A stretch of DNA of 11,828 nt from positions 1 to 11,828 of the forward strand of contig JACDCH010000342.1 in the NCBI GenBank assembly GCA_013694495.1. Reading direction: 5' to 3'. Source of the stretch: Acidimicrobiia bacterium. Its GTDB lineage: Bacteria; Actinomycetota; Acidimicrobiia; Acidimicrobiales; JACDCH01. Of the stretch, positions 1 to 11,678 are shown piece after piece. Position 1 is the first letter of the stretch, and each line of letters begins with the position of its first letter. The notes under the pieces are model-generated. The model ran no database searches. It saw only the letters and a program-made list of their open reading frames with translations, and was not told the DNA's origin. Both the position numbers and the translations under genes were made by a program.

Positions 1-308
1 CCGTCGAGGACGCGCAGTGAGCGCTCGACCTCGACGGTGAAGTCGACGTGGCCGGGCGTGTCGATGATGTTGACGCGGTGGTCGCGCCAGAACGTCGTCG
101 TGGCGGCCGACGTGATCGTGATGCCGCGCTCCTGCTCCTGGATCATGTGATCCATGACCGCAGCGCCCTCGTGGACCTCGCCGATCTTGTAGGTCTTGCC
201 GGTGTAGTAGAGGATCCGCTCGGTCGTCGTGGTCTTGCCGGCATCGATGTGCGCCATGATGCCGATGTTCCGGTAGCGCTCGAGGGGGACGTTCGTCGGG
301 CCAGCCAT
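1..308 (-). CDS. fusA: Elongation factor G, N-terminal part (cut by window edge)
   Basis: Start of translation elongation factor EF-G, the cytosolic GTPase that drives tRNA-mRNA translocation on the ribosome. Only 102 codons lie inside the window. They include the G1 P-loop AHIDAGKTT (residues 19-27), the switch I segment QEQERGITITSA (57-68) and the G3 motif DTPGH (83-87), ending in the conserved VEVERSLRVLD. This distinguishes EF-G from EF-Tu and LepA. The ATG is at 308-306, with only a weak GTGAG-type Shine-Dalgarno upstream. Switch I reads MDHMIQEQERG where many EF-Gs have MDWMEQEQERG, a minor variation. The gene follows rpsG by 93 bases, as expected for the str operon (rpsL-rpsG-fusA-tuf). 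No promoter was seen in that gap, so it is probably transcribed through the hairpin described there. Confidence 0.97.
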   Translation of the reverse strand, partial: MAGPTNVPLERYRNIGIMAHIDAGKTTTTERILYYTGKTYKIGEVHEGAAVMDHMIQEQERGITITSAATTTFWRDHRVNIIDTPGHVDFTVEVERSLRVLD

Positions 309-350
309 CTCAGCTCACTTCGGTTCAGTACGGGGGGGTGGAAAGGGAAA

Positions 351-375
351 CGACCGGGCCCCACGGGCCCGGTCG
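351..375 (-). terminator. Hairpin with T-rich tail between rpsG and fusA
   Basis: Perfect 11-bp stem (351-361 with 365-375) and a 3-base loop. On the minus strand it is followed at once by TTTCCCTTTCC, so it resembles an intrinsic terminator with an interrupted U tract. It lies between rpsG and fusA, and no promoter is visible after it. It may therefore be a partial terminator, a processing site or a 3'-end stabiliser that sets the S12/S7 to EF-G ratio. The structure is seen directly; the role is inferred. Confidence 0.6.
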
Positions 376-401
376 CTCGGTTGTGCGAGGGGCCCGCTGG
401 G

Positions 402-872
402 CTACCAGCGGTAGTGGGCGAAGGCCTTGTTGGACTCCGCCATCTTGTGGACGTCTTCCCGGCGCTTCACCGAGGCGCCCAGGCCGTTGCCGGCATCGAG
501 CAGCTCGTTCGCCAGCCGTTCGGCCATCGTCTTCTCCCGGCGCTGCCGGCTGTAGCCGACGACCCAGCGGATGGCGAGGGTGTTGGCCTGGCGGGGACGG
601 ACCTCGACGGGGACCTGGTACGTGGCGCCACCGACCCGACGGCTCTTCACCATCAGCTGGGGCTTCACGTTCTCGACGGCCCGCTTCAGGATGCCGAGGG
701 GCTCGCTGCCGGACTTGGTCTCGCAGATCGTGAGCGCGTCGTAGACGATCCGCTCGGCGACGGTGCGCTTGCCCTCGAGGAGGATCTTGTTGACGAGCTG
801 GGTGACGAGCACCGACCCGTAGATGGGGTCGGGCATGAGCTCGCGCCGCGGAGCAGGTCCCTTCCGGGGCAT
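402..872 (-). CDS. rpsG: 30S ribosomal protein S7 (uS7)
   Basis: Complete 156-aa uS7, the usual bacterial length. It binds the 3' major domain of 16S rRNA, nucleates assembly of the 30S head and contacts E-site tRNA. The N-terminus MPRKGPAPRRELMPDPIYGS, the VNKILLEGK and GGATYQVPVEVRP stretches, and the C-terminal SNKAFAHYRW are all characteristic. The ATG at 872-870 has GAAGG about ten bases upstream. The gene follows rpsL after 97 bases, and a short open frame (872-943) ends in TGA overlapping this ATG as TGATG. In E. coli S7 is the translational repressor of the str operon and binds the rpsL-rpsG spacer. Whether this holds here is not shown by sequence alone. Confidence 0.98.
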   Translation of the reverse strand: MPRKGPAPRRELMPDPIYGSVLVTQLVNKILLEGKRTVAERIVYDALTICETKSGSEPLGILKRAVENVKPQLMVKSRRVGGATYQVPVEVRPRQANTLAIRWVVGYSRQRREKTMAERLANELLDAGNGLGASVKRREDVHKMAESNKAFAHYRW

Positions 873-943
873 CAGGCGTCACCCTTCGTCTCGCCGCTAC
901 CGCTGAAACGATCGCCACTTCGTGGCCGCGGGACGGTGCTCAT
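872..943 (-). CDS. Possible 23-aa leader or small ORF overlapping the rpsG start
   Basis: In the rpsL-rpsG spacer an ATG at 943-941 opens a 23-codon frame, reading MSTVPRPRSGDRFSGSGETK and ending GDA. Its TGA (874-872) overlaps the rpsG ATG as TGATG. The peptide is basic and Ser/Gly-rich, with no recognisable domain. Its own ribosome site is poor (only GAGCG nearby), and the rpsG Shine-Dalgarno lies inside it. If translated it would couple ribosome flow into rpsG. In such GC-rich DNA a frame this short can arise by chance, so this is a candidate only. Confidence 0.2.
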   Translation of the reverse strand: MSTVPRPRSGDRFSGSGETKGDA

Positions 944-969
944 TGGTTCGCTCGCGAGCTCGCTCACGT

Positions 970-1341
970 TCAGCCGTCCTTCTTCGCGCCGTAACGGCTG
1001 CGGGCCTGCTTGCGGTCACGGACGCCGCTCGTGTCGAGCGTGCCGCGGATGATCTTGTAGCGGACGCCGGGAAGGTCCTTCACCCGGCCGCCGCGGACGA
1101 GCACGATGGAGTGCTCCTGGAGGTTGTGGCCCTCACCGGGGATGTAGGCCGTGACCTCGATGCCCGAGCTGAGTCGCACGCGGGCGACCTTGCGCAGCGC
1201 CGAGTTCGGCTTCTTGGGGGTGGTCGTGTAGACGCGGGTGCACACACCGCGGCGCTGGGGCGCCCCCTTGAGCGCGGGCGTCTTGCCCTTGGCGGGCTTG
1301 CTCTGACGACCCTTGCGGACCAGCTGCTGGATGGTGGGCAC
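970..1341 (-). CDS. rpsL: 30S ribosomal protein S12 (uS12)
   Basis: Complete 123-aa uS12, the decoding-centre protein of the 30S subunit. The start MPTIQQLVRKGR, the central TTTPKKPNSALRKVARVRL (39-57) and the late block VRGGRVKDLPGVRYKIIRG are diagnostic. Lys43 and Lys88, the positions classically changed in streptomycin resistance, are both lysine, so the protein looks wild type. Asp89 is the residue that is methylthiolated in many bacteria. The start is GTG at 1341-1339, preceded by GAGGT a few bases upstream. It is the first gene of the str operon, with its own promoter about 80-110 bases upstream and rpsG and fusA following. Confidence 0.98.
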   Translation of the reverse strand: MPTIQQLVRKGRQSKPAKGKTPALKGAPQRRGVCTRVYTTTPKKPNSALRKVARVRLSSGIEVTAYIPGEGHNLQEHSIVLVRGGRVKDLPGVRYKIIRGTLDTSGVRDRKQARSRYGAKKDG

Positions 1342-1383
1342 TCGTACCTCGCGTCGAACGAACAGGGGACTTGCCGGATGGCG

Positions 1384-1413
1384 CCGGCCGAGCGCGAAGG
1401 CGCTCAGGGCCGG
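1384..1413 (-). promoter_or_regulatory. Hairpin at the predicted 5' end of the str operon mRNA
   Basis: Two 6-bp helices stack around a 2-base bulge (1406-1407): 1384-1389 pairs with 1408-1413 and 1390-1395 pairs with 1400-1405, leaving a 4-base loop (1396-1399). On the minus strand it begins almost exactly at the start site predicted from the -10 box at 1420-1425, so the rpsL mRNA would carry a 5'-terminal stem-loop followed by about 40 unpaired bases and the rpsL ribosome site. It could protect the 5' end or be a ribosomal protein binding site; both are inferences. Confidence 0.5.
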
Positions 1414-1419
1414 TTCGTC

Positions 1420-1449
1420 AGGCTACGGGCGCGAGGTCGCCAACTGCAA
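1420..1449 (-). promoter_or_regulatory. Probable housekeeping promoter of rpsL-rpsG-fusA
   Basis: On the minus strand TTGCAG (1449-1444) is separated by 18 bases from TAGCCT (1425-1420), a TANNNT -10 typical of actinobacterial primary-sigma promoters. A start at about 1414-1415 (A) would give a leader of roughly 73 bases before the rpsL GTG. It lies just after the hairpin that closes the upstream gene, as expected for an independent str operon promoter. Confidence 0.55.
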
Positions 1450-1459
1450 ACGACGCGGA

Positions 1460-1488
1460 GGTTGCGGGCCCGGCGACGACCCGCAACC
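1460..1488 (-). terminator. Hairpin after the 172-aa gene
   Basis: A 9-bp stem, GGTTGCGGG (1460-1468) with CCCGCAACC (1480-1488), and an 11-base loop, lying 7 bases past the TAG of the 172-aa gene. The minus strand continues TCCGCGTCGTTT, so there is only a short T run about nine bases on. It probably terminates the small cassette and insulates the rpsL promoter that follows. Confidence 0.45.
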
Positions 1489-1495
1489 GTCCGGC

Positions 1496-2014
1496 CTAAC
1501 CCTCCTGCCAGCTGCCGTTGCCGTACAGGGTGAACTGCCAGTTGTCCTCGGCGCGGTCGACGGTTGTCGCCTCGGTGAGGTTGATCGTCAGCGGGAGGCA
1601 CGAGTAGATCGCGCCGCCGCCCGCATCCTGGGTGTAGGGGCTGCCCGGGATGAACGTGATGTCGAGGTCGTGCGACCACGGCACCCACATCTCGGGAACG
1701 TCGATGTTGGTCACCCACGCGGTGATGCTGGGGATGAACGCACCGCCGCCGTTGAATCGCGACCCGTACGCCCACCTGATGTTGATCTTGCACTGCGAAA
1801 CGTAGCCCTCACCCAGGAAGTCCCAGGATTGGACGTACCACTTCGTGAGGGTGTTCGTGCCCTGGGCCGGCGACGACATGGGGTCCATCGCCCGGGGCAT
1901 CGCCGTGGCGACAACCTGGTTCGCGTCGGTCGACGTCCGGTTGTTCTCGAGGATCTTGACCGCGCCACCGATCGTGTTGACGACGAGCGTGGCGGCCTCG
2001 ACGTAGCCGCTCAT
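1496..2014 (-). CDS. Unknown 172-aa Trp-rich protein, amphipathic helix plus probable beta domain
   Basis: Function not recognised. The ATG at 2014 is preferred over in-frame starts further up because it overlaps the stop of the small gene upstream (ATGA, 2014-2011) and the upstream extension is Arg/Pro/Gly shadow sequence. Residues 3-25 (GYVEAATLVVNTIGGAVKIL...) form a likely amphipathic helix. The rest alternates short hydrophobic and polar segments and reads as a beta domain. It has eight tryptophans (59, 64, 81, 100, 110, 113, 159, 169), two cysteines (75, 139), an aromatic patch WVPWSHDLDITF (110-121) and Gly/Asn turns. There is no signal peptide or long membrane segment. Helix plus aromatic beta domain at about 175 aa recalls actinoporin-like or fungal-lectin-like folds, but this is only an impression. 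The gene is followed by a hairpin and is translationally coupled to the 44-aa peptide. Confidence 0.8.
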   Translation of the reverse strand: MSGYVEAATLVVNTIGGAVKILENNRTSTDANQVVATAMPRAMDPMSSPAQGTNTLTKWYVQSWDFLGEGYVSQCKINIRWAYGSRFNGGGAFIPSITAWVTNIDVPEMWVPWSHDLDITFIPGSPYTQDAGGGAIYSCLPLTINLTEATTVDRAEDNWQFTLYGNGSWQEG

Positions 2015-2145
2015 GCCTGCTGCTCTTCGTCGGGGATCGGCGGGATGTCGGTCTCGCCGCCCTCCTCGAGCTGCGCGGCGTGTTGCGCCGCCTCCTTCTT
2101 GGCAAGCTGGGAGACGTCGGCGTCTTCGGGAATCTGGGGTGGCAT
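2011..2145 (-). CDS. 44-aa acidic small protein, first gene of a two-gene cassette
   Basis: Small open frame from ATG at 2145 to TGA at 2013-2011, beginning MPPQIPEDADVSQLAKKEAA and ending TDIPPIPDEEQQA. It carries the best Shine-Dalgarno in the window, AGGAGG five bases before the ATG (2155-2150), and its TGA overlaps the next start as ATGA. Such translational coupling is strong evidence that it is a real gene. Eleven acidic against two basic residues give a strong negative charge. A helix-prone, Ala-rich centre (about 9-28) is flanked by similar proline-containing ends, IPED and IPPIPDEE. There is no Cys, signal peptide or membrane segment. It is likely a binding partner, chaperone-like tether or regulator of the 172-aa product, by context only. 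Confidence 0.7.
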   Translation of the reverse strand: MPPQIPEDADVSQLAKKEAAQHAAQLEEGGETDIPPIPDEEQQA

Positions 2146-2183
2146 CTAATCCTCCTGGGTGAGTGCCCGCGCCGGGCACGCTA
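2146..2183 (-). promoter_or_regulatory. Upstream region of the cassette: possible -10, hairpin and strong RBS
   Basis: On the minus strand TAGCGT (2183-2178) fits a TANNNT -10 box, although no good -35 lies 17-18 bases before it. Next is a 7-bp hairpin, GTGCCCG/CGGGCAC with a 3-base loop (2179-2163), and then ACCCAGGAGGATTAG leading into the ATG at 2145. The hairpin could end desaturase transcription or sit in the cassette's leader. The RBS is clear; the promoter is tentative. Confidence 0.35.
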
Positions 2184-2257
2184 CGGGACGAGATGCGCCC
2201 GGGCCAGGGGTAAACGGGACGGCACGGGGGCACGCCGGGCTGCCCTATCGGGCGTCG

Positions 2258-3178
2258 TCAGGAGACGGCGGCGAGCTCTCCGTCGCGCTTGCGTTCGGCG
2301 CGCTTGGCAACCCGACCGAGCCGCTCGATGTACTCCAGGACCGCCGCCCGCGCCTTGTCGGCGTCGTCGTCCAGGCCCTCGACCGACTCGATGCCCCAGT
2401 GGCGGATCACGACGGGCTGGAGGATCTGGTCGTGGTGGACGGTGAAGTCGTAGATCCCGGCCTTGGCGATGGCCCGGGCGTGCGTGGCGAAGTCGACGAT
2501 CCCCGTGCCCGGCATCTCGAACTCGCGCACCTGGCGGTCGATGGCCTTGACGACGGCGGAGGGGTCGATCTCGATCGCCGCCGTCACCAGGTCGCGGTAG
2601 AAGAGGTAGTGCCGGTTCTCGTCGCTGGCGACACGCTTCATGACCTCGTAGCCGGCGGGCTCGTCCATGAGCTTGCCGGTGTTGTGGTGCGAGATGCGGG
2701 TGGCGAGCTCTTGGAGGGCGACGTAGGCGAGGCCGTCGCACACGCTCTCGGGCTCGGGCACCTGGCCGCACGACACCTGGGCCATGCGGGCCCGCTCGAG
2801 CGCGACCGGGTCGACGGCGCGGGTGACGGTGAGGTAGTCGCGGATGGCGATCGAGTGCCGCCCCTCCTCGGCCGTCCACCGGCGGTTCCACTCGCCCCAC
2901 ACGCCGTCGCGCCCGAAGAGGGCCTCGATCGTGCGGAAGTAGTACGGCAGGTTGTCCTCCGTGAGGAGGTTGACGAACAGCGCGCTGCGCACCTCGTCGG
3001 GAACGGAGATCGTCGAGTCGTCGGTCGACCACGACCGCTCCGAGTCGAAGTCCTTCCCGAGGCTCCACGGCACGACCTCGTGGGGGAACCACTCCTTCGC
3101 GGATGCGAGGTGGCGCTCCAGGAGGGTGGTCACCACTGGCTCGAGCTGAACCAGGAGATCGGTGTCGCAGTCGTCCAT
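2258..3178 (-). CDS. Soluble acyl-ACP desaturase (DesA-like, di-iron)
   Basis: A 306-aa member of the ferritin-like fatty acid desaturase family 2 (stearoyl-ACP desaturase and mycobacterial DesA1/DesA2 type). These cytosolic enzymes use O2 and ferredoxin-supplied electrons to put a double bond into acyl chains on acyl carrier protein. All six expected iron ligands are present: Glu74 (LTEDNLPYY), Glu105 and His108 (TAEEGRHSIAIRDYL), Glu157 (ALQELATRISH), and Glu187 and His190 (SDENRHYLFYRDL). The first box reads EEGRH where EENRH is usual. The protein is soluble, with a basic C-terminal end. It follows rpoC by about 150 bases but has its own likely leaderless promoter under a palindromic operator, so it is probably regulated separately by a repressor responding to acyl-CoA or a related lipid signal. 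Whether it acts in membrane lipid or another acyl pathway cannot be told. Confidence 0.92.
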   Translation of the reverse strand: MDDCDTDLLVQLEPVVTTLLERHLASAKEWFPHEVVPWSLGKDFDSERSWSTDDSTISVPDEVRSALFVNLLTEDNLPYYFRTIEALFGRDGVWGEWNRRWTAEEGRHSIAIRDYLTVTRAVDPVALERARMAQVSCGQVPEPESVCDGLAYVALQELATRISHHNTGKLMDEPAGYEVMKRVASDENRHYLFYRDLVTAAIEIDPSAVVKAIDRQVREFEMPGTGIVDFATHARAIAKAGIYDFTVHHDQILQPVVIRHWGIESVEGLDDDADKARAAVLEYIERLGRVAKRAERKRDGELAAVS

Positions 3179-3184
3179 GGCGCC

Positions 3185-3206
3185 ACCCTACCTACTGGTA
3201 GGTAGG
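3185..3206 (-). promoter_or_regulatory. TetR-like palindromic operator over a leaderless promoter of the desaturase
   Basis: CCTACCTAC-TG-GTAGGTAGG (3187-3206) is a perfect 9+9 inverted repeat with a 2-base centre, the size and symmetry of TetR-family operators. On the minus strand TAGGGT (3190-3185) overlaps its end and lies six bases before the ATG at 3178, the spacing of a leaderless actinobacterial promoter (TANNNT-N6-ATG). No -35 match was found. A bound repressor would cover the -10 and spacer. No regulator gene is in the window. Confidence 0.6.
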
Positions 3207-3235
3207 TCCTAGACCTGCGGGCCGGGAAATGGGTC

Positions 3236-3291
3236 CCGGCGGATCACCGCCGGCCGGACGCGGCGGGTGCCGGGCTCGCGCCCGGCACCCG
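3236..3291 (-). terminator. Stacked GC-rich hairpins after rpoC
   Basis: Starting 41 bases past the rpoC stop is a 12-bp stem (3264-3275 with 3280-3291) with a 4-base loop. It can be lengthened by about three more pairs including one wobble. A second stem, CCGGCGG/CCGCCGG (3236-3242 with 3247-3253), follows. An alternative 7-bp stem (3221-3227 with 3234-3240) would compete with the second. There is no U tract beyond the partial CATTTCCC. Strong hairpins without a U tail are common at actinobacterial operon ends, so this is the likely end of the rpoBC transcript. Confidence 0.6.
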
Positions 3292-3332
3292 TCGATCGAT
3301 CTGCGGTCCGGAGCCCGTGGGCCTCGGCCGGG

Positions 3333-10966
<7,634 letters not shown>

Positions 10967-11111
10967 GGGTCAACTCCCCGAGGTAGGTACGCGCTGAGGC
11001 CACCGCGAGAAAACGGGGGGCAGAGCGCGGAAGGGCACGGCGAAGAGCGAGCTTACCGAGCGAGCGCGACCAGCATCAACCCGCAAACCCCGCGGGGAGC
11101 CGTCGAAGGCT
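10967..11111 (-). promoter_or_regulatory. Long rpoB leader with possible Shine-Dalgarno sequestration
   Basis: About 145 bases lie between the predicted start at 11111 and the rpoB TTG. The minus strand CGGCTCCCCG (11102-11093) can pair with CGGGGAGTTG (10980-10971), which contains the rpoB Shine-Dalgarno: ten pairs, two of them G-U. A local CCCC-GC-GGGG fold would compete. A seven-residue open frame, MLVALAR then TAA (11076-11053), lies within the leader without a good ribosome site. Regulation by this leader is inference. Confidence 0.3.
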
Positions 11112-11117
11112 GGGGGA

Positions 11118-11146
11118 AGGGTAAACGCGACGGCCCGTGTGGTCAA
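11118..11146 (-). promoter_or_regulatory. Probable housekeeping promoter of rpoBC
   Basis: On the minus strand TTGACC (11146-11141), exactly 17 bases, then TACCCT (11123-11118): five of six -35 consensus bases and a TANNNT -10 at ideal spacing. A start at the A of 11111 is expected. It lies past the hairpins that follow rplL, so rpoBC can be expressed independently of rplJL. Confidence 0.7.
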
Positions 11147-11206
11147 GCATCTGGGGCGTTTGCCCAGCTGAAGGGTGGCCCCGAAGCCGACGGGCGCCCG
11201 GGCGCG

Positions 11207-11236
11207 GAGCGGCCCCGGCCGGAGCCGGGGCCGCTC
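11207..11236 (-). terminator. Strong hairpin between rplL and rpoB
   Basis: Perfect 13-bp stem GAGCGGCCCCGGC (11207-11219) with its complement (11224-11236) and a 4-base loop, all minus-strand transcript. There is no U tract after it. In E. coli this spacer holds an attenuator and an RNase III processing site that lower rpoBC relative to rplJL. The position here suggests the same kind of job, by analogy only. Confidence 0.6.
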
Positions 11237-11261
11237 GATGCTCGCTGCAGGCGAGTGGTGC

Positions 11262-11277
11262 GGGGGCGGGCGCCCCC
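11262..11277 (-). terminator. Short GC hairpin just after rplL
   Basis: GGGGGC (11262-11267) pairs with GCCCCC (11272-11277) around a 4-base loop, seven bases past the rplL stop and upstream of the larger hairpin at 11207-11236. It may protect the 3' end of the rplJL mRNA or assist termination. It is short and could be a by-product of high GC. Confidence 0.3.
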
Positions 11278-11284
11278 CCGTGCG

Positions 11285-11677
11285 CTACTTGAGCTCGACG
11301 GTGGCGCCGGCACCCTCGAGGGCGGCCTTGGCCTTCTCGGCGTCGTCCTTCGAGGCCTTCTCGAGTACGGCCTTGGGGGCGGCGTCGACGAGGTCCTTGG
11401 CCTCCTTGAGGCCCAGGCCGGAGACGACCTGGCGGACGACCTTGATCACCTCGATCTTCTTGTCGCCGGCGGCGGTGAGGATGACGTCGAACTCGTCCTT
11501 CTCCTCCTCGGCCTCGGCCGGGGCGGCGGCGGCGCCCCCACCGGCGGCGGCCACGGCCACCGGGGCGGCGGCAGTCACGCCGAACTTCTCCTCGAAGTCC
11601 TTCAGGAGCTCGGAAAGCTCGAGGACGCTCATGCTGGCAATGGCGTCGAGGATCTCGTCCTTGGTGGACACGGGCAT
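11285..11677 (-). CDS. rplL: 50S ribosomal protein L7/L12 (bL12)
   Basis: Complete 130-aa stalk protein that recruits and stimulates the translational GTPases, including EF-G, on the 50S subunit. It has the N-terminal dimerisation domain (STKDEILDAIASMSVLELSE onward, about 4-34), a flexible Ala/Gly/Pro hinge (about 35-56) that is rich in alanine and ends in an acidic EAEEEKDEF run, and the conserved globular C-terminal domain with KKIEVIKVVRQ and GLGLKEAKDLVDAAPKAVLE, ending GATVELK. The ATG at 11677 has GAGGAG seven bases upstream and comes one base after the stop of the preceding gene, so the two are coupled, as expected for rplJ-rplL. Confidence 0.98.
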   Translation of the reverse strand: MPVSTKDEILDAIASMSVLELSELLKDFEEKFGVTAAAPVAVAAAGGGAAAAPAEAEEEKDEFDVILTAAGDKKIEVIKVVRQVVSGLGLKEAKDLVDAAPKAVLEKASKDDAEKAKAALEGAGATVELK

Positions 11678-11678
11678 C

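Noticed and set aside
48..1052. Plus-strand open frame of 334 codons across fusA, rpsG and rpsL
   Set aside because: It crosses three certain minus-strand genes and their spacers in an antisense frame, and has no domain.
970..1341. Streptomycin-resistance allele of rpsL
   Set aside because: Lys43 and Lys88 are both unchanged.
1501..1980. The cassette as a low-GC horizontally acquired island
   Set aside because: A hand count gives 311 G+C in 480 bases (about 65%), and single 60-base lines in rpoC range from about 55 to 75%, so composition does not set it apart.
2015..2233. N-terminal extension of the 172-aa protein to an upstream start
   Set aside because: The extension is an Arg/Pro/Gly-rich shadow of the 44-aa gene in another frame. 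The ATGA overlap at 2014-2011 gives the better start.
2184..2257. Terminator directly after the desaturase
   Set aside because: Only short stems (4-5 bp, such as GCCC-GATA-GGGC) and repeated GTGCC runs are seen, too weak to call. The hairpin at 2163-2179 is the better candidate.
10980..10990. Second copy of the desaturase operator in the rpoB leader
   Set aside because: Only a half site (ACCTACCT on the minus strand) is present, with no inverted partner, so chance is the simpler explanation.
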